NCBI GenBank assembly: GCA_951799445.1
Contig: OX637288.1
Location: 29,553,288 to 29,617,287, forward strand
Length of the DNA: 64,000 nucleotides
Source: Pseudisothecium myosuroides
Lineage: Eukaryota; Streptophyta; Bryopsida; Hypnales; Lembophyllaceae
Direction of reading: 5' to 3'
In this document: positions 1-10,099 of the stretch, piece after piece
Layout of the letters: every line of letters starts with the position of its first letter
Numbering within the stretch: position 1 is the first letter of the stretch
The notes under the pieces: generated by a model
Seen by the model: only the letters and a program-made list of their open reading frames with translations
What the model was told of the DNA's origin: nothing
Databases searched by the model: none
Position numbers and translations under genes: made by a program

Positions 1-86
1 TGATCCAGAGAAGGGATGAAGGATAAACGTCATGTAGCCTTTACCCGTGTGTCACACGGAATATGTGAACCATTCAGGTACCACAG
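1..86 (-). repeat. left duplication junction: ATM-like intron and exon-end fragment
   Basis: These bases match 30,881-30,966 with two mismatches by eye and diverge sharply at base 87. At the second site the segment is the 5' part of an intron, and the last bases of an exon, of the minus-strand ATM-like gene (donor at 30,961-30,956). The left edge of the window is therefore the truncated end of another copy of that gene, running off to the left. Whether the match continues left of base 1 cannot be seen. This supports reading the window as tandem units with a spacing of about 30.9 kb. Confidence 0.8.
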
Positions 87-105
87 GAACCATTCAGGTA
101 CTATG
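67..105. repeat. two-copy tandem repeat of about 20 bp
   Basis: The motif GAACCATTCAGGTACCACAG is followed at once by a near copy (GAACCATTCAGGTACTATG). The paralogous site at 30,947-30,966 has one copy, so the duplication arose after the units separated. It sits exactly where homology with unit B ends, which suggests a repair scar. Confidence 0.65.
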
Positions 106-645
106 TTCACGAATTTGTTCCAAAAAATACATACTTTGACGTTTTAATTTGTTAGAAATAGAAAAAAAAATTATTAAAAAAATTAAAAATAGGCCATTTG
201 GGAAGACTTCCTAGTGATGAGTTTCAACCAACAAAATGAGGTCAAAACCATTTCTATTATTCACAAGTGCGCGCGCAAGGGAGGCCTCTTTGCACAAACG
301 TAGAGGACATAAAATAATGTATTTTTAGATGTCCTTTGGTAGGAATATGTTTTCCTACTAGAAGAATGAACCACAAAAATTTTAACTGAAAATCATCAAT
401 TTAAACCACTCATTAGTATCCAAAAGCCCTAAACTTGAAAGTGTGACAAATTAGAGAAATTGAATTTTAAATATTAAATGATTTTTTAAAATTTTTGAAA
501 AATAAGGGATACATTTATAATCAAGTCATATAACAAGTATTTTTCTATTTTTGGCATTGGATTCATATTTCAAAAATTACAGCAGAAGAGAACCTAGTTT
601 TGCCAATGTGTGACAAAATCGGTTGGTCTTTCTTGCAATCACCCT
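106..645 (+). repeat. dispersed repeat family R1, copy 1
   Basis: This AT-rich non-coding repeat also occurs at about 22,745-23,335 (plus), 25,500-26,060 (plus) and 26,085-26,575 (minus). Shared landmarks in order are a block near GACGTTTTAATTTGT, a phrase around GGTCAAAACCA, a core GGACATAAAATAATGTATTT, and an end near TTTCTTGCAATCACCC. No coding capacity or target duplication is visible. Unit B has ATM-like exons (30,967-31,790) at the equivalent place, so copy 1 replaced that interval in unit A. Confidence 0.65.
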
Positions 646-814
646 TGAGCTTGCAAATAGAGAAAATTTTGTCTCCAAATTAAATACCAAAATATTAGCC
701 TAAATATGTTTCAAAATAGCAAAAAGTTTGAAACCCTAATCTGTCACTGCTATGATCACATAGTGTCAAAGGGATCATTGACGAGTTTAGTAGAATTTAA
801 CCTATGCAGGTGTG
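646..814. other. non-coding segment shared with unit B
   Basis: This matches about 31,790-31,965 (landmark GTGTCAAAGGGATCATTGAC). No gene is seen. Its use is that it brings the A/B alignment up to the exact insertion point of the 3.48-kb element at base 820. Confidence 0.7.
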
Positions 815-971
815 CATGATGTCGCAGCACAGAGTAAGCGAATTCCCTGTTATACTCCCAAAAACCACTTTAAAGCATAACAAAATGACTCTAAAGATCA
901 AACCCACGAGATTCTGTGAAGTGTCTAGCACTATTCCCAACTTAAGCTTAGCCAGTATCCAATTTCTACAT

Positions 972-2000
972 TCCGGTCCTAGATCTAAAACCGGAAACAA
1001 CAACACACCGAAAACAACGACCAGACCGCTCTCTATTTCTTCCGGTCTGTCAAGCTATTCGGTCCTTTAAAACTTCCACAACCCAGGATCCTAACGCTTC
1101 TGATCCTAGAACTCCTCTGGACCGATCCGATCCGGTCCTCGCACACGTACTCTCACTCCACTCTGGTTTAGTTTAGCCTCTGTTTCACCATCAGAGGGTT
1201 CGCCGTTTGCTTTTGAGAGTGGCAGGCCCACCACTCCTTCCGTGACTTATAGTGGCTGAAGACCCACTTCTCTAATCTACTACCTCCTATACTAGCGCGG
1301 ATCCGGTTTGATCTCTCACAGCCACCCGGACAACGATCCGGTTGGCAAGTCACACAAAGACCCCCCGTACGAACCTCTCATACTACAACGACCTTGATGC
1401 CAAATTCCCTCCGTGCGAAGTTAGGTGGTTACAAGCGAACTCGTCCGTTCCAACATCAACTAAAGTCCTTCCGTTTACCAACTAGGGCAGCGAGACCTCA
1501 CGGGAGATCGGACACTCAACCGGATTTCCTATCCAGGAGTTCTAGCACATTTAAGGATTCCTTCCCTATCTGCCTAGCCTAACAACGGTTTTCTCGCCCG
1601 GAATCGTGAACTGTAGAGGCGCTGAGGAACTGAAATCCGCTCCTAACACTTAGAATACCCACTCACATGCACATAAGAGCAAAACAAACACACCAAGGGG
1701 AGAAATCTCTCTAGAATCTGCATACATTTTCCTAACTCCTCACCAAAACAGCCCTGCCACGCACGGGAGAGACGTACAACAAGGAATCAAAAGAAAACAC
1801 ACAAAAATTCAAGGGAAAAGACTCTCAGTCTCCTTCACAGAGACTGACTATATACATTTTAAAACCCAAAAGTCAACACAAAGCGGCCCGGAAAGTCCGC
1901 GCAGAACTTTCGGTCCCCGCCAAGCCAGCCAGACCGGAAAACATCCGATCCAGACTAGGCACATCCGGATCAAATCCGGTCCGGTCCTAACTAACAAATA
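972..2000. repeat. left subterminal TCCGGT/ACCGGA motif array
   Basis: About a dozen copies of a (A/T)TCCGG(A/T)-type motif occur in both orientations between 972 and 2000, for example near 972, 990, 1040, 1130, 1303, 1338, 1520, 1922, 1960 and 1975. The frequency is far above the AT-rich surroundings, and the clustering stops at the element. I read them as candidate binding sites for an element-encoded protein. Base composition bias of the element is a simpler alternative. Confidence 0.5.
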
Positions 2001-2019
2001 TTTACAACTAAAATCCTAA

Positions 2020-3849
2020 CTATCCTACCATAACCGGATCTACTCCTTGATCCGTTTCTTCGTCCATGACTTCGTCTTCGCCTTGGTGCACGCTCTGTTC
2101 TTGATCCTCACCCTGATCTGGGGTTAGATCCATACTTTGATCTTTCCCCGGGTTCAGAGTGGGACTTCTGGGTGGTTCCGTTCCAAGCTGCTCGAAAACG
2201 TCCGTCAGGTTCCGGTTCCGCTCCCCTGTTTCACGTTCTGGGAGATCCGGTGACGAATCCAGGTTGATGGTGTGCGCGAGTTTCCTCCCACTCTTCTTTG
2301 ACTGGGGAGTCCGATCCTTTCCTTCCGTTGGAATGTCCACATTCGGAAAAGACCCGGGCATCGAAAGGTCGGACAGGTGGAACGACCGTGACAGCGTCAC
2401 TCCGTTCAGCTTCCTGCTGCTCTCCTCCATCCGGTTTGCAGCCCCTCGCGCTTCCATCATGACTAACTCCACCTTCTCGGAGTAGTCTGTCAAAATCCGG
2501 ACCAACCTGGTCCCGGATATCTTATTCTCCTTGAGGACTCCCTCGTCAAACAACTTTGACTTGGTGATGGCCTCTCCGGTTGCTCCGAATGTGGCCTTCA
2601 CGTCCTCCGCTACTTTCCGGGTAGCCTCTGCCATCTCCCGGGTGGTAGCCATGTCCTCCTTGAGGAGCAACATTTCCGTCTTCAACGACTCGTTCTCCTC
2701 ATGGAGTCGTCGGATCTCCGCTTCTTGCTTCCGGATCTCATCCGGGCTGGAGATAAAATCCGCAACCACTCCTGCCAGGTTGTTGTCTGCTGGTGCTCCC
2801 ACCAACTCGCCGATCTGAGTGAGAATCAGCTTCTTCACCGTCCAGTCTGCTCGCACATCACTCAGGATGTTGACCAGCTGGGTGAACGGATCCGTCGGAT
2901 CCGATCCGGAAGGACCCGGTTCTCCACAAACCGGTTTCTTCCCTGGGTTGGAGGTCTCAGCCGAAGGGGTTGGGGTTCCTCTCCGGTGAGGAGGCGTCGT
3001 CTTCTGCCGCTTGTGCTGCGGCCGGTGTAGCTCCTCCTCTTCCTCTTCTTCCTCCTCGGAACCGGATACTTCTTCCAGTTCTTCTTCTTCCGATTCCGAT
3101 TCCCCATATTTCAGGAGTGACTCCTGCATCTTCCACTCCTTCTCCTCCGTATCCGTGAGGAGTTGATGGTGCTTGTACAGATGGACGAGGTAGGGACTCA
3201 ACGGAGTCGGTCTACTTCCTCCGATCTTCGGAATTAGCCAGTTGACCAGGTCGAACAAAATCCTGGCCCAGTCCACTTTCCGTTCCCCGCTCAGGGCTCC
3301 GAAAATGAGGTTTCCGATGGCGATGGTCACCCTCGTTGGCTTGTCCGGGTGGATGATCGGAACCAAGAACTGTAAGAGGTTTCGATGCCGGTCGTCCAGA
3401 CAATCCGCGACCGCATGTCCATCCTTGGAGTCCACGTTGCACCGGAACTTCCCTCGCGTGTAACCCTCCTTCGAGGAGGCCATCCCTCGACCTCCAGACC
3501 GGAATTCGTACACGGCCTTCCACATCTCCTCCGTCCAGCTGCCCGGACTTCCGCGGAGAGTTTTGTCAAACTGGTTGGAGAGCTTTCCGAGCAAATCTCG
3601 AATCATCTGCTCCTCCCTAAACCCCCAGGGTTTATCGATCAGTCCTCCGCAGCCCATCTTGGCCAGATCCTCTATCAGGTTGTCCTTTTCCTTCTCGTCC
3701 GTTGGAATAACCGGACACACCTTTCGGAGTTTTACTTCTGCTGCGGAGGAACTGGACGGCCTTGCTCTACTCTTACGGAGCTGAGGCATGGACACGAACT
3801 GTGCTAACCGGATCCTGACTGTGGCTACCTTTCCCTCTCCTAGCCGCAC
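2020..3849 (-). CDS. transposon-encoded 609-aa acidic coiled-coil protein
   Basis: This single uninterrupted frame of 609 codons is the only sizeable gene of the 820-4304 element. The N-terminal half (residues about 60-240) is a globular-looking region with Trp-rich segments (GSWTEEMW, DWARILFDLVNWL) and ends in a PLSPYLVHLYKHH motif. It resembles the uncharacterised plant-transposon or retrotransposon-derived domains often annotated in plant genomes, but I cannot name the family. Residues about 250-275 form a near-pure Glu/Ser tract, followed by a basic, Pro/Thr-rich stretch (KRQKTTPPHRR) that could be a nuclear-localisation signal. Residues about 365-480 are heptad-rich (IRRLHEENESLKTEMLLLKED), predicting a coiled coil. 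The C-terminus is acidic with repeated QGED/QGVD. I see no catalytic triad, zinc knuckle or protease motif. The intact frame contrasts with the decayed neighbours and suggests recent insertion. A DNA-binding accessory protein or a gag-like protein are the two readings. Confidence 0.7.
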   Translation of the reverse strand: MRLGEGKVATVRIRLAQFVSMPQLRKSRARPSSSSAAEVKLRKVCPVIPTDEKEKDNLIEDLAKMGCGGLIDKPWGFREEQMIRDLLGKLSNQFDKTLRGSPGSWTEEMWKAVYEFRSGGRGMASSKEGYTRGKFRCNVDSKDGHAVADCLDDRHRNLLQFLVPIIHPDKPTRVTIAIGNLIFGALSGERKVDWARILFDLVNWLIPKIGGSRPTPLSPYLVHLYKHHQLLTDTEEKEWKMQESLLKYGESESEEEELEEVSGSEEEEEEEEELHRPQHKRQKTTPPHRRGTPTPSAETSNPGKKPVCGEPGPSGSDPTDPFTQLVNILSDVRADWTVKKLILTQIGELVGAPADNNLAGVVADFISSPDEIRKQEAEIRRLHEENESLKTEMLLLKEDMATTREMAEATRKVAEDVKATFGATGEAITKSKLFDEGVLKENKISGTRLVRILTDYSEKVELVMMEARGAANRMEESSRKLNGVTLSRSFHLSDLSMPGSFPNVDIPTEGKDRTPQSKKSGRKLAHTINLDSSPDLPERETGERNRNLTDVFEQLGTEPPRSPTLNPGKDQSMDLTPDQGEDQEQSVHQGEDEVMDEETDQGVDPVMVG

Positions 3850-4064
3850 GTCCCGTTTCTCACCTTCGCTCTTCCGATCTCAACCGGAATACCTCTAAAC
3901 CTGCAACGCACACTAAAGCGCTGCGCGCCCTAACACACTAACACGCACACACAAACCAACTCAAAACAAGAAAGCAAAACGCTAGGAAGAGAGGCTAAGT
4001 ACGCGCTGGAGCGAGATTTCCGCAAATGAAGATTGAAAAAGAGTGGCCACTGGATTGGTCAGCC

Positions 4065-4073
4065 CATATATAG
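4065..4073 (-). promoter_or_regulatory. TATA-like box upstream of the 609-aa ORF
   Basis: On the minus strand the sequence reads CTATATATG, about 215 bp upstream of the ATG at 3849 and inside the element's right arm. It is a plausible core promoter. There is no transcript evidence, and such motifs also arise by chance in AT-rich DNA. Confidence 0.4.
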
Positions 4074-4094
4074 TCTGATCTGTCATCATGACCA

Positions 4095-4260
4095 AATCCG
4101 TTCCTGGCCCATTCCGTTCCAACTCAGATCCGTTCTAACTCTAATCCGGTTCAGATTCAGATCAAATCCGGATTGTCATCTATTCCGTTCCATTAGTTAA
4201 TTTCCGGTTATCGGTTACCTCCTGCTTGAATCCGGATTCCAGATCACGGTTTCCGTTCCA
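4095..4260. repeat. right subterminal TCCGTTCC/TCCGGTT motif array
   Basis: Nine related motifs fall in about 165 bp: AATCCGTTCC (4095), ATTCCGTTCC (4111), GATCCGTTC (4128), AATCCGGTTC (4143), AAATCCGGATT (4165), ATTCCGTTCC (4182), TTCCGGTTA (4202), AATCCGGATTCC (4229) and TTCCGTTCC (4251). The block lies 45-210 bp inside the element's right end. Density and subterminal position are what is expected of transposase-binding repeats. No protein is known to bind them. Confidence 0.6.
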
Positions 4261-4309
4261 AGATTTAAATAACTTACAAAAAACCAAAAATTTACCTTGC
4301 GACACATGA

Positions 4310-5116
4310 AAACCGAGTCCTTCATGACCACCTGCTTGAACATTGAACAAGTCATCAACAAAGACAAGACTGGAAGGGTTGTTGGGAATCGCAGTACTTA
4401 CATGACCTCCAGGCCGCCTCATATTGCAGTTCTCGAAACTCGGGGCCACCTTCAAGGTCTCTTTGTTGTACAAGCCTCTGAAATTGAAAGGTCAACAACG
4501 TATGTGCATCCCATCTGCCGTAAGGATCTCATCAAGCCTTTGTGAGACTACTAGTTTTGCTCGGTGGCAGAGTTCCCTACTACGTCACCTGATCTTGGCA
4601 TAGGTTCAGCAATGGTGACTTCCTACCACGTAACAACGGGTCATATGTCTCCACAACTTTATTCCAATTCCCTTCATGCTCACAAGTCAGCAATAGAGAT
4701 CGCATCTACTTTTCAACACACTAGATTCCATGGATTGCAAACAACCATAACTGCACAGCCAAAATCCATTCCTTCACTAACAATGCTTAAGGAATTGAAT
4801 CTTTCAAAGAACAACTGGAGCGGTACACTTTTGTGGGTGCTTCTTCACGATTTTGAATTTGATAGTTTTATGGTTAGGCTCAGACTTGGACGCCCAAGAC
4901 ATGGTGCCATGGCCAAATGTGATCTTTTGGTTTGTCATGGCTAGCCATTCCTCATGTTAAGAATTTGAAATTTTCAATTCTCTGTTTTCATTTGACAAGG
5001 ATGCTTTAGAATCATGCGTGTGAACTGAGAATGATTATGGTACGTGTCTTTCATTGTATTGGCTGGGACTGGAATATGTGCACCACCACTGCTCTCCCCA
5101 AATTCTACATCAAGAT
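4310..5116 (+). pseudogene. LRR receptor-kinase pseudogene, 5' part (unit A)
   Basis: This is a plus-strand remnant of the same receptor-kinase family found intact-length on the minus strand nearby. At 4780-4940 one LRR can be read (LKELNLSKNNWSGTLLW) and then, in a different frame, LWLGSDLD and MVPWPNV, which match consecutive LRRs of the full-length copies. A frameshift therefore lies between. At 5065-5110 the kinase exon beginning [15 protein letters not shown] starts, and it is cut by the copia LTR. The piece retains a degraded intron acceptor, so it is a DNA-level duplicate and not a processed retrocopy. The LRR-to-kinase distance is far too short, so most of the gene was lost before the retrotransposon arrived. 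The same remnant in unit B (31,971-33,375) is uninterrupted. Confidence 0.8.
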
Positions 5117-5289
5117 TGTTAGTCAATCAGTTATCTTAGACTCAACAACTACGTTGTATAGAGTCACACCGTTCTGTAATATCAAACGGTATCACTGTCC
5201 TTCATAAGAAGGCTTTGTACTTGTATTCAATTATCATTAATATAATATACATCTTCAACTTCCTATCATCTTGCATTCTACACTCAACA
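5117..5289 (+). repeat. copia 5' LTR
   Basis: This 173-bp LTR runs from TGTTAGTCAATCAG to CACTCAACA and is followed directly by the tRNA primer-binding site. It contains an AT-rich promoter-like stretch (CATTAATATAATATAC). It is paired with 10100-10272. Confidence 0.93.
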
Positions 5290-5301
5290 TGGTATCAGAG
5301 C
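5290..5301 (+). promoter_or_regulatory. primer-binding site (initiator tRNA-Met)
   Basis: TGGTATCAGAGC abuts the LTR's terminal CA. It is the classic plant copia primer-binding site, complementary to the 3' end of initiator methionine tRNA, and marks the start of minus-strand DNA synthesis. Confidence 0.93.
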
Positions 5302-5329
5302 AGGTTGTAGATGCTCATCAATAAGCATC

Positions 5330-5662
5330 ATGTGCTTTCCTGTAACCTCAAGTACTGAGTGCTCAGGTGCAGATGTTTTTGATCTATTTATTAATGATGA
5401 CGAAATAGTTGAAGTAGAAGTGCAGCAAACTCGCCTTTGAGGTGGATTCTTCCAAATTCCTGTGGAACCCACATCCCAAGAACTAGGAGCTCCATATGGA
5501 TTAGAATAGCAACAATTTGAATTCACTTATGACGCATACAAAATTTCACATGCCTCTACTAGCTTGATGAATGAACCTGGACAGTTTGACGAACTTAATC
5601 CACAATATTTTCTTGAAACAGATTTTTTTGCAGAACCTTCATTTATTTTTCAAGAGCTTTAA
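5330..5662 (+). pseudogene. extra upstream frame between primer-binding site and gag
   Basis: A 111-codon frame runs from ATG at 5330 to TAA at 5660-5662, with only two internal stops (TGA 5438, TAG 5507). Its composition is protein-like and acidic, with segments such as DVFDLFINDDEIVEVEV, FEFTYDAYK and NPQYFLETDFFAEP. It ends 11 bases before the gag ATG at 5674. Most copia elements start gag soon after the primer-binding site and have no such leader frame. The regular amino-acid composition across the stops suggests it was once translated. It could instead be captured host sequence. I do not recognise the product. Confidence 0.5.
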
Positions 5663-5673
5663 GCAATAGCATA

Positions 5674-8600
5674 ATGGCCCACGTTGGAATAAGCTCAGCA
5701 AACCAAGCCTACTTGATTCTACCTCTAAGTGCAGATAATTATGCGTCTTGGAGTATGAAACTTGAATTATTACTAATTCGCTCTTAAATATGGTGCATCG
5801 TGGATAGCAGCGATGCAACTCCTACTGCAAGCGACGTAGCCGGCTTGACAGCCTGGAAATTCCGTGATGCCAAAGACCGATCGGAGCTTTTGCTCCATTG
5901 CAGTGAAAAGCAGCTACTTTCTTTACACTCTCTCACAACCTCTAAGCAAGTTTGGGACTGTTTAAAAACAAATTTATGAGAAATCTAATAAAGAGTCGCA
6001 AGTACATTTGCATAAGCAACTTTGTTGTTTAACTATGTCTGATTTCCACAATACCATGTCCTTCTTGGAGACGTGGCAATCGCTTCTTCACGAAGCCGAA
6101 ATTGCCGGATGTACTTTTACGGACAATCAGCAAGTAAATTTGTTGCTTGGTGCTTTGCCAGACTCTTGGAGCGCCTTTATAACCACGCAAGGTGGTATTG
6201 CAAATCTCTCATTTCCGACTTTATTATCTAATATCCTCCAATAAAATTCCATCAATCTTTCTAAACCTGAGATATCCAAATCTAGCGCTTTTTACGTCAA
6301 AGAAAAGTTTATTAAGCCATCTCCAAATAAATTCTTCTCATCTAGACAATTTCCTAGAAACAATAAGCAAAGCTTCTGCTCACAATCTAGAAATAGTGGG
6401 AAGAATTGGCTAGGACAAAAACCCACTTATCAAACCACTACCTCATCTGCTTGAATGACTATCATTTGTCATTGTTGTGGGATTCCAGGGCATAAAGTCC
6501 TTTATTGTCGAAAGAAAAAGCGAAACCAAGCTAAGAATGGGCACGGGCAATCTAATAATGCCCTTTCTGCTAACACTCCAGCTACTCTCTTTTCCACCAT
6601 GTGTGATAACTCAGGCTTTTCCTTGTCATGGTACCTAGATTTAGGTGCTAGTCAGCATATGTCTCCTAAAAAAGAACTCTTTCAAGATTATCAAATCCTT
6701 GAAACTCCAAGAATTATACTTCTGGGTGACAATCACTCGCACAATGCTCTTGGTTATGGTTCTATACTGTTAAAAGTCCCGACTGGGCAAAGTCTATTAA
6801 TTCCCAATGTTTTATATGTCCCTGGCTTTGCCAAAAACTTACTTTCTGTTAGTCAAATTATGACTATAGGAAACACAGTTATCTCATTTACTCAGACTCA
6901 ATGTCTTATAAAGACCAAGTCACTAGATTCAACTAAGCAAATGGTATATTGAATTCCAAAAGAAAGCAATCTATTTTCATATGGCACTGATATCCCACCC
7001 TTAGAAACTAATTATATATCTCTATCTTTGTCTAAATTTGACTCAGAAACACTTAAGTGGCATTATTGATTAGGCCATCTTAATCTACGTTCCATTAATC
7101 TTATGCACAGTCATAACATGGTTAATGGACTTCCTATATTAAAAACCACTATCTCTCTCTATGAGGACTGTATGTTTGGTAAACAGACTCAAAATTCTTA
7201 CCCAAAAGCTCCTCCTACAAGAGCCATTGTCCCCTTGGCTTTGATCTACACGGATTTGTGTAGCCCTATGAGCACACCATCGCTAGGTGGTGCTCTTTAT
7301 TTCCTCTTATTCATTGACAATTACTCCCGGTTTACTCATATATATTTCTTAAATAAGAAATCCTCTTTTTTGTCTTACTACCACACTTATAAAACATTAG
7401 TAGAAAATCAACTTGACAAACACAAGATACTTATTCTCTGCTCGGATAACGGTGGCAAATTTACTTCCAAAGACTTTAGAAAATTTTGCCAAGACCATGG
7501 GATTCAACATCACCTTACCCATCCATATCATCCTGCTCAAAATGGAGTTTCCGAACGAAAGAACCGTACCTTAGTTGAAGCTGCACGCAGTATGCTTCAC
7601 GTTGCTCATCTAAGCAAAAATTTCTGAGCAGAAGTTGTAGCCATTGTCTACTATCTGCAAAATCGTTCTTATACTACCTCATTAACTAATACAACTCCCT
7701 ATGAACTTTAGACAGGTCTTCGACCTGATCTTACTGATTTGCGAATTTTTCGTTGTCCGGCCTATTCTCACATTATAAAAGAGCACCGCAAGAAATTAGA
7801 ATCCAAAGCTTTGAAATGTATTTTTATTGGTTATTCATCAATTATTGGCACCAAGGGCTATTGCCTATATAACCCAAACACCAAACTTACTTTTACAAGT
7901 CGCGATGTTACTTTTTCTGAAGATTCCTTGTTGCTTGCTGGCGATTCTTCTTCACCTGGATAATTTATTTCACCTCTTGCCGATCCTGGTGGATTTTGTT
8001 TCGTCCCTGATTCACCCACCAGGCCACCGTTAGAAAATAATCCTGGTACACCTATCACAACAGTACCCAAGTTGTTGGATCTAGATCCTAATTTGATCAA
8101 TCTAAATTTGAAGGCGGTCCCACACTTATCAGATTTCTTGCCCCAACCTGCTTCCGGAGATCAACGGTCAACCTCGCAATCTTGACTCTCAACCCATCAG
8201 CGCTTTCATCACCGCCAAACCCAATCCAGTTCTCCTCCTCCAGTTAGGACTTCAACACGTTCCAATAAACGACACTCAAAAGGACAAAGAAATATTCCAA
8301 GGTTTTATAATACAAACTTGTACAGTTTTGGCTTCTTAGCCGAACTTGCTGAACCTCTTACAGTCCTTGAAGCCCTTTCCAGCGATCAATCTAAAGACTA
8401 GAAACATGCTATGGACAACGAATACAATTCTCTGATTAACAATCAAACTTGGGATCTTGTTGATCCGCCACCAAATAGATCTATCATTAGCACCAAATGG
8501 ATCTTTCGTCGAAAATATAACTCTGACGGCTCTTTATGGTGTTTTAAGGCAAGGTTGTAGCTCGTGGCTTCTCTCAGCAAGAAGGCATTGATTTTACTGA

Positions 8601-9957
8601 AACTTTTTCTCCTGTTATTTGGATGACGTCACTTCAACTTCTTTTAGCACTGGCCACTATATACAACTACCACATCCACCAAATGGATGTGGTCACAGCC
8701 TTTTTAAATGGAATTTTATGTGAAGAAATTTATATTATGCAACTTGAAGGCTATATTAAACCTGGCACTGCACATCAAGTATGCCGACTACTAAAATCTC
8801 TCTATGGTCTAAAGCAGGCACCTCGCGTATGGTACGAAATTTTTGACACATTCTTATTGAGTCAAGACTTCTTTAAATGTGACTCGGATCCAAACGTTTA
8901 TATTAAACGTTCTCATTCTTCTATTCTACTCTTGAGTCTCTATATCAATGATTTAGTTATCATCTCCAATAATTTTCAGTTTTTGACAGTTACAAAAGCA
9001 ATATTTACTTAGCAATTTTCCATGACAAATAACAACAAAATTGAATATATCCTTGGTATACAGATTCAACGGGATTGCTTACATAAGACATTACTTATAT
9101 CACAAGAAAAATATATCAATGATTTCATAAATAAATTTCATATAGCAACTTCCTATTCTATTGCTATGCCTTTCGAAGCTGGTATTCGATACTCACGCCA
9201 CCAACTTGACAATCTTACCTCTCATGAACAGCACCTTATGGACAAGATCCCGTACAAATAGGCCATCGGCAGTCTACAGTATCTTGTTACATGTACTCTT
9301 TGGGATTTGGCATTTTCAGTCAATCATTTGGCCCAATTTATGTAGGACCCCACTCCAGCCCATTGGCTTGGCGTCAAACTCATATTTCGGTATCTGCGTG
9401 GAACTTCAAAGCAAGGACTCATCTATTCTAGTTCTATTTCAGCTTCCACTTCTTTCCACCACCTAAGTGGTTGGAGCGACGTTGATTGGGCAGGTGATCT
9501 CGATACCCGCCAGTCTACTTCGGATTATATTTTTCAACTTGATTCGTCCTGTCTTCTCTCTTGGCAGAGCCAAAAGCAAACTATCGTAGCTCTGTTGTCA
9601 ACAAAAGCAGAATATATTGCCACAGCTACTGCTACAAAAGAACTTTTCTAGCTTCAAGCTCTTCTACAAGAACTTAGTTACTCTCTCATTTTGCCAGGCA
9701 CACTTTTCTTTGACAACCAGTCATGTATCACCTTAAGCGAGAATCCAAAGTTCCATGATCGATCTAAACAAATTGACCTGTGATTCCATTTCGTTCGTGA
9801 GAAACTCCAGGCCAAGATTCTCAAACTTGAATATACCTCCACCTCCACCCTGTGGGCTGACATCTTAACAAAGTCTCTTCCCAAAGTTAAGCATCATGCA
9901 TGCATTCAAGGCCTTGCTGTTGCCGCTTCTTTCGATCTGAAGCAAGGGGGCGACTAA
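5674..9957 (+). pseudogene. copia gag-pol polyprotein, degenerate
   Basis: The order is gag (from 5674; LILPLSADNYASWSMKLE), a CCHC zinc knuckle at about 6465-6510 (CHCCGIPGHKVLYC), and protease at about 6630-6660, where the usual D-S/T-G-A reads DLGAS, so the catalytic triplet is altered. Integrase follows at about 7070-7640 with the DDE-type core (YTDLCSP, CSDNGGKF, ...NGVSERKNRT). Reverse transcriptase is at about 8440-9250 (MDVVTAFLNG; the active-site YVDD box reads YIND). RNase H is at about 9475-9957 (LSTKAEYIA, ADILTKSLPK). At least eight stops or frame changes interrupt the frame, for example near 5787, 5980, 6244, 6952, 7068, 7627, 7963 and 9012. Integrase precedes reverse transcriptase, which defines Ty1/copia rather than Ty3/gypsy. 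Confidence 0.92.
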
Positions 9958-10089
9958 TCAAATATTACTTCTTTCTCATAAGCTTCAGTCAGCTTTTAAG
10001 GGAGAGGGTGCTTACAAAGCTGAACATGTTGTCAAAGTTTATATGTTACAACTCAAGTTAGCAATTTCTTAGTTTTCAGCTATGCAACT

Positions 10090-10099
10090 GAAGGGGGCG
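10090..10099 (+). promoter_or_regulatory. copia polypurine tract
   Basis: GAAGGGGGCG lies directly before the first base of the 3' LTR, the position of the plus-strand primer. The last two bases are not pure purine, so the tract is slightly degraded. Confidence 0.8.

Larger units (their letters stand above)
820..4304 (-). mobile_element. 3.48-kb transposable element with 7-bp terminal inverted repeats and 5-bp target duplication
   Basis: The element begins TGTCGCA and ends TGCGACA, and is flanked on both sides by CATGA (815-819 and 4305-4309). Unit B has the uninterrupted site with a single CATGA at 31,966-31,970, so both ends are defined to the base. It carries one long open reading frame (2020-3849, minus) encoding a 609-aa acidic, coiled-coil protein. 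The non-coding arms are dense in TCCGGT/ATCCGG/TTCCGTTCC motifs, like the subterminal transposase-binding repeats of CACTA-type DNA transposons. A 5-bp duplication with 5'-TG...CA-3' ends is instead typical of LTR retrotransposons, but I find no direct terminal repeats and no recognisable transposase, integrase or reverse transcriptase. Superfamily is unresolved. It is probably non-autonomous or an unfamiliar family. Confidence 0.85.

Noticed and set aside
2159..3158. Plus-strand frames of 60-140 codons across the 609-aa gene
   Set aside because: They are shadows of the minus-strand coding sequence caused by its high GC content and Glu/Ser-rich codons.
820..4304. LTR retrotransposon call for the 3.48-kb element
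   Set aside because: The ends and 5-bp duplication fit, but no direct repeat of TGTCGCAGCACAG or of the right-end sequence occurs inside, and there is no primer-binding site or pol domain. It is kept as an unclassified element.
4180..4545. Frames on both strands around the element's right junction
   Set aside because: They cross the insertion boundary or lie in the receptor-kinase pseudogene and have no conserved protein-like pattern.
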